Shown here one piece after another: positions 1 to 5,470 of a stretch of 5,470 bases of DNA. A model generated the notes under the pieces. It saw nothing but the letters and a program-made list of their open reading frames with translations. It was not told the origin of the DNA and made no database searches. Position 1 is the first letter of the stretch. Each line of letters begins with the position of its first letter. The stretch is taken from contig JBGCEM010000055.1 in assembly GCA_045106335.1 (NCBI GenBank), forward strand, positions 1 to 5,470, in the 5' to 3' direction. Made by a program: the position numbers and the translations under genes. The DNA comes from Aliishimia sp045106335 (lineage in GTDB: Bacteria > Pseudomonadota > Alphaproteobacteria > Rhodobacterales > Rhodobacteraceae).

Positions 1-86
1 AGCTTCTCTTCATCAGACCGATGACGGCGCCCGGTTCTGGCGTCGCAAACGCCTGGTTTGCGGGGCGTGGGCTTGCCGCTGCTCAT
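1..86 (-). CDS. Possible 5' end of an unidentified gene running off the left edge (very tentative)
   Basis: A minus-strand frame opens with ATG at 86-84 and stays open to the window edge, giving 28 residues that begin MSSGKPTPRKPG and continue with a basic stretch ending RRHRSDEEK. The segment is richer in G+C than the 170 bases to its right, which could mark a coding boundary. There is no convincing ribosome binding site: the only purine-rich stretch (AGG of GCAGGT) touches the start codon. The basic tail followed by SDEEK loosely recalls the N-terminus of small transposase-associated DNA-binding proteins (IS66 OrfA or IS3 OrfA type), but this is too little sequence to assign. It may be a chance open frame. 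Confidence 0.15.
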   Translation of the reverse strand, partial: MSSGKPTPRKPGVCDARTGRRHRSDEEK

Positions 87-258
87 ACCTGCAACCGCTA
101 CAAAATCTCACTTCACAAGAAAAGACAGCCCTCGCCGGAGGCGTACTTTCAGGCAACTCTTTCCCGCGTTACCATGAAGGTCGCTAAACCCGTCATTGCG
201 ATAAACGCAAGGCCTTCCCAAGAGAAACAATCGCGCCGTTCATTTGTCCTCACTGCCT
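87..258. other. Non-coding stretch with no recognisable feature
   Basis: No reading frame here has a plausible start, ribosome binding site and recognisable protein. A plus-strand frame (start at 21) and a minus-strand frame (149-343) cross it, but both overlap the channel gene and do not look like independent proteins. The minus-strand frame does matter as a possible continuation of the channel C-terminus (see findings). No terminator hairpin with a T tract was found downstream of the channel stop codon. Confidence 0.5.
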
Positions 259-687
259 TCAAAACATCCGGCAAGACTCGCGACAGACCCCAATCAAAAA
301 AGCTGTACTGATACCGAAGGTTAGCACCCCCGTGATCGCGCAAAAAGTGGCAACAATGCGCGCGTCTTGCCCTAACACGATGTCACCATATCCAAGCGTG
401 GTGTAAGTCACTGTTGCGAAGTAACAGCTTGTCACTAGGTCAGGTAGTTCGGTGATCCACGAAAAGACCAAGGACCACGTCCAAACCTGCAGCGTATGCG
501 CTAACACAAGCACGAAAATGCTGAATGAGAGCATTGCCACAACTCGGAGGCGCGGCCACCTTTTTGCTCCAAACAGACCTGCGATCCTTGGGAAATGAGG
601 ACTGCTTAGCGCAATGGAACCAACATGAACTAGCGCGCTGAACGTCAGCAACCCGGTTCCGAGAAGTATTTGTTGGACAGCGCTCAT
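259..687 (-). CDS. Small potassium channel-like membrane protein (ion channel domain, 142 aa)
   Basis: Seen: the protein has three hydrophobic stretches, about residues 6-28, 47-76 and 110-133. Between the last two lies a pore-loop segment (about 84-102) containing TTLGYGD at 96-102, the classic K+ selectivity filter. Established: in the Ion_trans_2/two-TM channel class, pore helix plus TxGYGD conducts potassium across the inner membrane as a tetramer. The extra N-terminal helix fits a family of small channel-domain proteins I recall from Rhodobacterales. There is no cytoplasmic RCK/TrkA-N regulatory domain, so gating is unknown. The start at 687-685 is preceded by AAGG about 9 nt upstream. 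The gene is divergent from the efflux operon with a 75-bp gap. Oddity: the last nine residues (CRESCRMF preceded by V) look unlike a normal tail, and another frame reads SRVLPDVLK there, so a 1-nt frameshift is possible. Channel class is fairly sure; ion specificity is inferred from the filter. Confidence 0.85.
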   Translation of the reverse strand: MSAVQQILLGTGLLTFSALVHVGSIALSSPHFPRIAGLFGAKRWPRLRVVAMLSFSIFVLVLAHTLQVWTWSLVFSWITELPDLVTSCYFATVTYTTLGYGDIVLGQDARIVATFCAITGVLTFGISTAFLIGVCRESCRMF

Positions 688-703
688 GGCGTGTGCCTTG
701 GTT

Positions 704-739
704 TGTGTCTAAAACTGGATCAACAGAGATAGAGACACA
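704..739. promoter_or_regulatory. Candidate operator: 7-bp inverted repeat TGTGTCT...AGACACA
   Basis: The left arm TGTGTCT is at 704-710 and the right arm AGACACA at 733-739. The arms are perfectly complementary with a 22-bp spacer, so their centres lie 29 bp apart, close to three helical turns. RND pump operons are commonly controlled by a repressor (often TetR, sometimes MarR or LysR type) binding a palindrome between divergent genes. No regulator gene is in the window. The spacer is longer than in a typical TetR site, so two half-sites or chance are both possible. Confidence 0.3.
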
Positions 740-749
740 GGCGGCAATC

Positions 750-754
750 GGGGG
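750..754 (+). promoter_or_regulatory. Ribosome binding site of the adaptor gene
   Basis: GGGGG lies 8 nt before the ATG at 763. It is a G-rich, imperfect Shine-Dalgarno match (GGAGG-like) at normal spacing. It supports this ATG, which is also the one giving a complete signal peptide. Confidence 0.5.
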
Positions 755-762
755 CAAATATT

Positions 763-2010
763 ATGACGCAGAACAGAATTTTCGGGATCTTGGGTTTGAT
801 CGGTGTATTGGTAAGCACCAGTGTTGTTGCGCAAGAGGCAACACCACGCCCGGCTAAAGTTGCGACTGTGATGGCTTCAGATACCGTTGTTTCGCGCAAG
901 TACCCTGCCGTCGTTCTCCCATCTCAAGAGATTGAGCTGTCCTTCAAGGTTTCAGGTCAAATCATCGATCTGCCTATTCGCGCGGCATCAAATGTCAGCG
1001 CGGGTGATACAATCGCCCAGATAGATACGCGGGACTTTGAAAACCAGATATCTCAGCTCCAAAGCAGTCGTGATCAGGCGACGGCTCAACTAGAGGCTTT
1101 GAAAGCAGGTGCACGGGCAGAAGAGATATCTGCACTGGAGGCAGCGGTTGCATCAGCTCAGGCGCAAGTCGAGCAGACATCAGAGGCGATGACGAGGGCT
1201 GAAACATTGTTGGAACGCGGCGTGGCGACGCGCGCGCAGGTCGAGGGCGCGCAGGCAGAGGCGCGGGTCGCACAAGCGAACTTGCGTGCGCAACAGGAGC
1301 AATTGCGGATTGGCGAGATCGGCGGACGACCTGAAGAGATTGCAGGTGCCGAGGCCGTTTTGCGCGGCATTGACGCCCAAATCAAAGTTGCCCGGGATAA
1401 CCTGTCAGATGCCACGCTGACCGCCCCTTTTGATGGCATCATTGCGCGCCGAGATATTGAAAATTTTGCAAACGTCACTGCGGGGCAAAGCATCGCCTTG
1501 CTACAGCGGTTAGAAGTCGTACATCTCGCTTTCGACATTCCAAGCATTGATGTCACTGAGCTTACCCGAAATGGCACCGACGGGATTACCAACACTGCCA
1601 CTTTCAATTCCTTGCCCGGTCAAGAGTTCCAGACGGAAATTGTCGAATTTTCGGTGCAGGCTGATAGCGCCACCCAAACCTACCGTGGGCGCGTTTCTGT
1701 AACCGTCCCTGAAGATGCGGTTATCCTTCCCGGCATGGTGGCCAGCGTGATTTCTTCTACACAAGGATCAGCCGCTCAAGTCAGCGCGCCCCTTTCCGCC
1801 ATTGCTGCCGAACCGGATGGATCGCCCTTTGTCTGGCTTGTTGCGCAAGATGGTAAAGTCTCTGCGCAAGAGGTTTCATTGGGCGAGGCCGCAGGCGATA
1901 GCGTCGTGGTCCGCGAAGGCCTTGTTGGTGGCGAGACAATCGTGTCGGCTGGCGTCAGCGAGATCATTGATGGAATGACAGTCCGCCCGATCACACGCGT
2001 GGGGAACTGA
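763..2010 (+). CDS. RND efflux periplasmic adaptor subunit (HlyD/AcrA-type membrane fusion protein, 415 aa)
   Basis: Role: bridges the inner-membrane RND pump and an outer-membrane TolC-type channel. Seen: an N-terminal signal peptide (hydrophobic residues 6-22, likely cut after VVA at 23). There is no lipobox cysteine, so this is a soluble or pump-bound periplasmic protein, unlike lipidated AcrA. Then comes a split lipoyl domain (about 57-92 and 216-250, the second half with LTAPFDGIIARRD at 219-231) flanking a long alpha-hairpin at 93-213 rich in Ala, Gln and Glu. The hairpin turn at about 145-156 has R145, L149 and T156, spaced like the R-x3-L-x6-S TolC-contact motif of AcrA-type adaptors, with Thr for Ser. 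Beta-barrel (about 252-330) and membrane-proximal (about 340-412) domains follow. The length is usual for the family. It is the first gene of a two-gene operon, with the pump starting 4 nt after its stop. Family assignment is firm; substrate is unknown. Confidence 0.95.
   Translation: MTQNRIFGILGLIGVLVSTSVVAQEATPRPAKVATVMASDTVVSRKYPAVVLPSQEIELSFKVSGQIIDLPIRAASNVSAGDTIAQIDTRDFENQISQLQSSRDQATAQLEALKAGARAEEISALEAAVASAQAQVEQTSEAMTRAETLLERGVATRAQVEGAQAEARVAQANLRAQQEQLRIGEIGGRPEEIAGAEAVLRGIDAQIKVARDNLSDATLTAPFDGIIARRDIENFANVTAGQSIALLQRLEVVHLAFDIPSIDVTELTRNGTDGITNTATFNSLPGQEFQTEIVEFSVQADSATQTYRGRVSVTVPEDAVILPGMVASVISSTQGSAAQVSAPLSAIAAEPDGSPFVWLVAQDGKVSAQEVSLGEAAGDSVVVREGLVGGETIVSAGVSEIIDGMTVRPITRVGN
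2001..2006 (+). promoter_or_regulatory. Ribosome binding site of the pump gene inside the adaptor's last codons
   Basis: GGGGAA sits at the 3' end of the adaptor coding sequence, 8 nt before the pump ATG at 2015; the adaptor stop TGA (2008-2010) falls in between. This arrangement favours translational coupling and roughly matched synthesis of the two partners. Confidence 0.5.
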
Positions 2011-2014
2011 TCCG

Positions 2015-5000
2015 ATGGACTTGGCCCGTTTCGCGCTGGAAAAGCGCCTGATTTCCGCCGTTGCGACTGTACTGATCCTTTTTGCAGGGTATTTCGCCTA
2101 TACTGCACTTCCTCGTTTTGAAGACCCTGAATTTGTCATCAGGCAGGCTCAGATTGTCACACCCTATCCCGGTGCCTCGGCTGAGGAAGTCGCTGAGGAA
2201 GTGACCGAAGTTGTCGAAAACGCGCTACAGCAATTGCAGGGCATTGATGAAGTCCGTTCTGTATCTTCACCCGGCCTCAGCACCGTAACCGTTGAATTTA
2301 CGATTGCCGCAACGCCCAGCTACACCGAGCTGGATCAAGTCTTTGCCAAGATGCGTGCCAAGATTTTGGATTCTCAGTCGCAACTGCCGCCAAATGCGCT
2401 TCCTTCGCAAGTTTATGATGATTTTGGTGATGTCTATCCCCAGTATTACGCGATCACAGGCGAAGGTTTTACGATCACTGATCTCTATGAATACGCCAAA
2501 GACTTGCAGCGCGAATTGGTCACGGTGGATGGCGTTTCAAAGGTTGTTTTGAATGGCGTGCAGGAAGAAGTCATCTATGTCGAATATGCGCCTGCACGGC
2601 TGACTGAACTTGGCCTTTCACCTGGGCAAATTCAGCAACTGCTTGAGGGACAAAACCTTGTTACACCCGCCGGTTCTATCAAAGCTGGCCTTTCGCGTCT
2701 TTCGGTACGGCCAGAAAGTGCAGTGGGATCGATTGATGCAATCCAGAACCTACTGATTACAAATGCACAGAGCGGCACATCGTTCCGTCTGGGAGACATT
2801 GCGACAGTGTCGCGCGGACTGAAAGAGCCTGCAAGTTCTCTCTTGTTTCGCAATGGTGAACCAGCCATCGGCTTGGGCATTTCCAACACGCGCGGCGGTA
2901 ATGTTGTGAACATGAGCAACGCGGTCAAAGACCGGATTGCCGATTTGTTTGATGAACGCCCGATTGGCATCAAGGTTTTGCCAATCTCGGATCAAGGTGC
3001 TGAAGTCAAATCATCCGTTGATAATTTCGTGGTCAATGTTGCGCTGGCATTGGCCATCGTGGTTGGCACGTTGCTGATCTTTATGGGGCTGCGCTCTGGC
3101 ATTCTGATGGGTGGCATTTTGCTTGTGACCATCGCGGGCACGCTTTTTGGGATGTACCTTTATGGTCTCGATATGCAGCGTATCTCGTTGGGAGCGCTGA
3201 TCATCGCTTTGGGCATGTTGGTCGATAACGCAATTGTTGTGGTTGAAGGCACGCTTGTGCGCGTGCAACGCGGCGAAGATGCCGCCAAGGCGTCGCGCGC
3301 CATCGTTAAGCAAACCATGTGGCCACTCTTGGGCGGCACAGTCGTGGGTATCCTTGCGTTCTCTCCCATCGGATTTTCGCCTGACAACACCGGCGAATAC
3401 GCGGGTAGCCTGTTCTGGACCATAGGCATTGCTTTGCTGTTCTCATGGCTCGTGGCGATCTGGCTCACACCATATTATTGCGCCGTGATGCTGAAACAGG
3501 GCAAAACAGATGCTCAGCCGAAAGAGAACGCGATCCTCAAAGCCTACCGCGGGTTTCTGGCGCTTGCGATCAAGGTGCGCTGGATCACAGTTGGCATCAC
3601 CGTGGCGCTGTTTGCGTCGGCCATTGCAATGTTCAGTGCCATCCCTGCGGGGTTCTTTCCGTCGTCCACACGCGATCAGTTCGTGATCGACTATTTCTTG
3701 CCGCAAGGCGCTGACATTGCGAACACCCAAGCCGATTTGACCAAAATCGCCGAATACGCCCGCGGGTTAGAGGGCGTGACAGGGACAAACACAGTCGTGG
3801 GCGGCGGACATCTGCGCTTCATGCTGATCTATGAAGCAGAGGGTGCAAACGCAGCCTATGGGCAAATCCTAGTGGATGTGCAGGACTACGGCATCATAGA
3901 TGAGCTCCGCACCGATTTGCAGGCTCACATTGATGCGACATATCCCGAGTCCAACACGAAAGTCTGGAAGTTTGTTTTGGGTCCGGGTGGGGGTTCCAAG
4001 GTGGAGGCACGGTTCTTTGGGCCAGAACCTGCCGTCTTGCGCGATCTTGCCGCTCAGGCGAAAACCATCATGTCACAAGCCGGTGCCGTGGCCGTCAAAG
4101 ACGACTGGCGCGAACAGGTGCAGGTTGTGCGCCCAGTGATCGATATTGAAAACACGCGGCGATTGGGCCTGACCCAAAGCGAGATTTCCAATGCGATCTA
4201 CAGTCATCTGACGGGCACTACTCTGGGTGTCTACCGCGAACGCGATGAGTTGCGCAGCGTGGTCATGCGCCCAGTTGAAGACGCGCGTAACGATATTGGT
4301 CAGTTACGCGATATCCAGGTCTTTAGCGCTGCGATTGGCGGCTATATCCCGATCAGCCAGGTTGTTGAGCGTTTCGATATTGTGTTTGAGTCAGGCAACC
4401 TGCGCCGCATTGACCGGGCTTTGGCGATCACTGCGCAATCCGACAATGCGCCCGGTGTGCTGTCGGGCGATCTCTTCGACGCCGTCAAAGACCCCATTGA
4501 AGCCATCCGCCTCCCCCCTGGCTATAGCATGGAATGGAAGGGTGAGTTTGGCAGCTCTCAGGAGGCCAACGCAGGCCTTGCTTCAACGATGCCCATCGGG
4601 TTTGGCGCAATGTTCATCGTGGTACTGTTCCTGTTTAATGCATGGCGGCAAACGATTATCATCTGGTTGGCCGTGCCGCTTGCGCTGATTGGGGTGATCT
4701 ATGGCCTTGCTGGCACGCAAACCCCGCTGGAGTTCATGGCAATCCTCGGCATTTTGTCGCTGACGGGAATGTTGATCAAAAATGCGATTGTTCTGATCGA
4801 TGAAACGGATACGCAGATTGCTGATGGCAAGGCACGCATGGCTGCCGTCATAGATGCCGCTGTCAGTCGTGTCCGCCCCGTATCTTTGGGCGTTTTGACC
4901 ACTGTGCTGGGGGTTGTGCCGCTGCTGTGGGATCCATTTTTCAAATCCCTTGCGGTGGTGATCATTTGCGGACTTAGCTTTGCCACCATCCTGACCCTGA

Positions 5001-5065
5001 TTGTCGTCCCTGCGCTCTACGCGATTTTCTTCCGTGTACGCCCAGAGGAAGCTGCCGAGGGCTAA
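2015..5065 (+). CDS. RND efflux pump, inner-membrane permease (AcrB/HAE1-type, 1016 aa)
   Basis: Role: proton-driven trimeric exporter taking substrate from the periplasm or outer leaflet and passing it through the adaptor to an outer-membrane channel. Seen: the full RND plan of 12 membrane helices. TM1 (about 11-31) is followed by a 300-residue periplasmic loop starting LPRFEDPEF (32-40). TM2-TM6 lie at about 337-492 and TM7 at about 523-545, then a second 300-residue periplasmic loop. TM8-TM12 lie at about 862-1008. Proton-relay positions: TM4 has D404 followed by N405 (AcrB has D407-D408). TM10 has K922 in LIKNAIVLIDE (AcrB K940). TM11 starts with R952 and R954 before P955, and G959 stands where AcrB has T978. 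The DN pair occurs in many intact RND pumps, so it is not evidence of inactivation. The EDPEF segment after TM1 recalls TriC-like and other proteobacterial HAE1 pumps (from memory). Length is slightly below AcrB (1049), with no truncation apparent. The stop is about 21 bp from IS debris. Substrate cannot be deduced; no symbol assigned. Confidence 0.96.
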   Translation: MDLARFALEKRLISAVATVLILFAGYFAYTALPRFEDPEFVIRQAQIVTPYPGASAEEVAEEVTEVVENALQQLQGIDEVRSVSSPGLSTVTVEFTIAATPSYTELDQVFAKMRAKILDSQSQLPPNALPSQVYDDFGDVYPQYYAITGEGFTITDLYEYAKDLQRELVTVDGVSKVVLNGVQEEVIYVEYAPARLTELGLSPGQIQQLLEGQNLVTPAGSIKAGLSRLSVRPESAVGSIDAIQNLLITNAQSGTSFRLGDIATVSRGLKEPASSLLFRNGEPAIGLGISNTRGGNVVNMSNAVKDRIADLFDERPIGIKVLPISDQGAEVKSSVDNFVVNVALALAIVVGTLLIFMGLRSGILMGGILLVTIAGTLFGMYLYGLDMQRISLGALIIALGMLVDNAIVVVEGTLVRVQRGEDAAKASRAIVKQTMWPLLGGTVVGILAFSPIGFSPDNTGEYAGSLFWTIGIALLFSWLVAIWLTPYYCAVMLKQGKTDAQPKENAILKAYRGFLALAIKVRWITVGITVALFASAIAMFSAIPAGFFPSSTRDQFVIDYFLPQGADIANTQADLTKIAEYARGLEGVTGTNTVVGGGHLRFMLIYEAEGANAAYGQILVDVQDYGIIDELRTDLQAHIDATYPESNTKVWKFVLGPGGGSKVEARFFGPEPAVLRDLAAQAKTIMSQAGAVAVKDDWREQVQVVRPVIDIENTRRLGLTQSEISNAIYSHLTGTTLGVYRERDELRSVVMRPVEDARNDIGQLRDIQVFSAAIGGYIPISQVVERFDIVFESGNLRRIDRALAITAQSDNAPGVLSGDLFDAVKDPIEAIRLPPGYSMEWKGEFGSSQEANAGLASTMPIGFGAMFIVVLFLFNAWRQTIIIWLAVPLALIGVIYGLAGTQTPLEFMAILGILSLTGMLIKNAIVLIDETDTQIADGKARMAAVIDAAVSRVRPVSLGVLTTVLGVVPLLWDPFFKSLAVVIICGLSFATILTLIVVPALYAIFFRVRPEEAAEG

Positions 5066-5241
5066 CGAACAAGTTGGCAATGCCCTTCAGGTTTATCACG
5101 CTTCAGCCGCTTCTTGGGCTTTATCCGCAGGTTCAGCTCCAGTTCGCAATAGATCCGGTAGACGCGTTTGTGGTTCCAGCCATAACCCTGCACGTTGCGC
5201 AGGTATAAAAAGCACAACCCAAAGCCCCAGGAGCGCTTGTT

Positions 5242-5281
5242 TGCCCCCTCTCATGCATTTTTAATGCACTGCCGGGCAGTG
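5242..5281. repeat. Two adjacent perfect hairpins within the extra segment that breaks OrfB
   Basis: TGCATT-TTT-AATGCA occupies 5254-5268 and CACTGCC-G-GGCAGTG occupies 5267-5281, sharing two bases. An outer pair TGCCC (5242-5246) and GGGCA (5274-5278) brackets a 37-bp unit. This coincides with the codons that have no counterpart in IS3 OrfB and carry the stop. It could be a tiny palindromic insertion, a scar of repair, or a small repetitive element. It is 180-215 bp beyond the pump stop and lacks the form of a factor-independent terminator. Confidence 0.5.
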
Positions 5282-5427
5282 GTCAAACGTTCAAGCCAGT
5301 CCGCAATCTCTTCGTTTTCATCGCTCAGCACAGGGCTGTAGCGATAACACGTCTCACTGATTTGGAAGGTGCGGCATGCCAGTGCGATGCTCACCCCATG
5401 TTGCGCCACTGCGTTTATGGCCATCCG

Positions 5428-5438
5428 CTGCCCGGCAG
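5428..5438. repeat. CTGCCCGGCAG, second copy of the 11-bp near-palindrome
   Basis: This is the exact reverse complement of CTGCCGGGCAG at 5269-5279. It lies about 10 bp from the OrfA/OrfB deletion junction, while the other copy lies at the edge of the inserted segment in OrfB. Because the 11-mer is almost self-complementary, orientation means little. Co-location with both lesions is the noteworthy point. Confidence 0.35.
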
Positions 5439-5446
5439 GGCATTTC

Positions 5447-5470
5447 GCCAAACTTAGCGCGCCATTTGTA
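5447..5470 (-). pseudogene. IS3-family OrfA fragment
   Basis: Reading leftwards from the right edge, codons 5470-5447 give YKWRAKFG. This matches the segment just after the helix-turn-helix of IS3-family OrfA proteins, where Y-x-W-R-x-K-[FY]-G-G-M is common (recalled, not searched). The next codons in this frame (EMPCRAADG) are not OrfA; the OrfB sequence resumes in another frame. The leucine-zipper half of OrfA, expected next, is absent. The fragment is short, so the call leans on the adjoining OrfB. Confidence 0.55.

Larger units (their letters stand above)
688..762. promoter_or_regulatory. Divergent promoter region between channel gene and efflux operon
   Basis: These 75 bp must hold the promoters of both the minus-strand channel gene and the plus-strand adaptor/pump operon, unless either is transcribed from further away. 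No clear sigma-70 -35/-10 pair stands out on either strand. A perfect inverted repeat is centred here (704-739). Shared control of both genes is an inference from geometry only. Confidence 0.5.
5086..5451 (-). pseudogene. IS3-family transposase OrfB, N-terminal part, interrupted by an in-frame stop and truncated
   Basis: In one minus-strand frame, residues read CPAGQRMAINAVAQHGVS, then IALACRTFQISETCYRYSP, then DENEEIADWLERLTTA. This is the conserved N-terminal region of IS3 OrfB. A stretch RQCIKNA-stop-EGA follows (stop TGA at 5253-5251), after which the same frame resumes OrfB with NKRSWGFGLCFLYLRNVQGY, WNHKRVYRIYCELELNLR and IKPKKRLKRDKPE, ending at 5086. That last part includes the HTH_21-like segment ahead of the integrase core. 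The DDE domain is absent. The 5' end has no genuine OrfB start (only a TTG at 5451). The open frame trails on as GHCQLVR to a TAG at 5064-5062, which overlaps the pump's TAA on the opposite strand. No product is expected. Confidence 0.85.
5086..5470 (-). mobile_element. Decayed IS3-family insertion sequence remnant (continues past right edge)
   Basis: Minus-strand translation gives segments characteristic of IS3-family OrfA and OrfB, in the expected order but broken. An OrfA piece (YKWRAKFG) lies at 5470-5447, OrfB N-terminal sequence at about 5440-5290, and more OrfB at about 5240-5086. The element is missing most of OrfA, the OrfA/OrfB frameshift region and the whole DDE integrase core. Neither terminal inverted repeat nor a target duplication can be seen: the right end lies outside the window, and the left side stops abruptly after LKRDKPE, before the catalytic domain. 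It cannot encode a working transposase. The position right behind the pump stop codon suggests a deletion brought IS sequence up to the gene. Confidence 0.85.

Noticed and set aside
21..311. 96-residue plus-strand open frame at the left end
   Set aside because: It overlaps the 3' end of the channel gene in antisense, has no recognisable domain, and its composition looks like a chance frame.
688..762. Sigma-70 promoter candidates such as TTGTGT (703-708) with a -10 near 726-731
   Set aside because: The matching -10 hexamer (GAGATA) shares only two positions with the consensus; no pair on either strand is good enough to call.
1111..1380. Internal repeat in the adaptor: GARAEEI...AxAxV and GGRPEEI...AEAVL
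   Set aside because: These are the two heptad-containing limbs of the coiled-coil hairpin, a normal similarity in this adaptor family rather than a recent duplication.
3221..3232. Asn in the TM4 proton-relay pair as evidence of a dead pump
   Set aside because: An Asp-Asn pair is found in other full-length RND pumps, and the rest of the protein, including K922, is intact with no stop or frameshift.
4583..5080. 165-residue minus-strand open frame antisense to the pump's 3' end
   Set aside because: It is a shadow of the RND coding sequence: rich in His, Gln, Asn and Arg as expected for the complement of hydrophobic codons, with no domain of its own.
5104..5123. Possible terminator AGCC-loop-GGCT followed by TT after the pump gene
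   Set aside because: The stem is only 4 bp, the T tract is too short, and the sequence is accounted for as OrfB codons (KPKKRLK region).
5001..5264. 87-residue plus-strand open frame across the pump end and IS remnant
   Set aside because: It overlaps the pump in another frame and runs antisense to clear OrfB homology; no independent protein signature.
1..5470. CRISPR array, tRNA, rRNA, toxin-antitoxin or phage-defence genes
   Set aside because: No regularly spaced direct repeats, no tRNA-like cloverleaf or rRNA sequence, and no small paired genes were seen on either strand.

Overview
The window looks like a stretch of alphaproteobacterial chromosome or large replicon, most likely Rhodobacterales/Roseobacter-like. 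This is inferred from moderate GC content, the style of the proteins (recalled from memory, no search run), and a small single-pore-domain channel and an IS3 element of types I associate with that group.

Layout, left to right. Bases 1-258 hold no gene I can support; a short reading frame leaves the left edge on the minus strand and stays unassigned. Bases 259-687 (minus) encode a small membrane protein with a canonical potassium selectivity filter; its C-terminal tail may be altered by a single-base frameshift. Bases 688-762 are a compact divergent intergenic region with a perfect 7-bp inverted repeat, a candidate operator. Bases 763-2010 and 2015-5065 (plus) form a two-gene efflux operon: a periplasmic adaptor (membrane fusion protein) followed 4 nt later by a full-length RND inner-membrane pump of the AcrB/HAE1 type. 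No outer-membrane channel gene follows, so the pump presumably uses a TolC-like protein encoded elsewhere.

From about 5086 to the right edge (minus) lies a decayed IS3-family insertion sequence. A fragment of OrfA is joined directly to the N-terminal part of OrfB by an apparent internal deletion with a frame change. OrfB is then interrupted by roughly 30-36 extra bases that carry an in-frame stop and two adjacent perfect hairpins. The catalytic DDE half of OrfB is missing, because the homology stops about 21 bp past the pump's stop codon. The IS debris ends almost exactly at the pump gene, which is itself intact.

Functionally, the adaptor and pump should act together as a proton-driven tripartite exporter of unknown substrate. 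The divergent channel shares the promoter region, but nothing in the sequence shows a functional link. I see no evidence of a previously undescribed system. The most unusual parts are the structure of the IS remnant and the possible frameshift in the channel gene.
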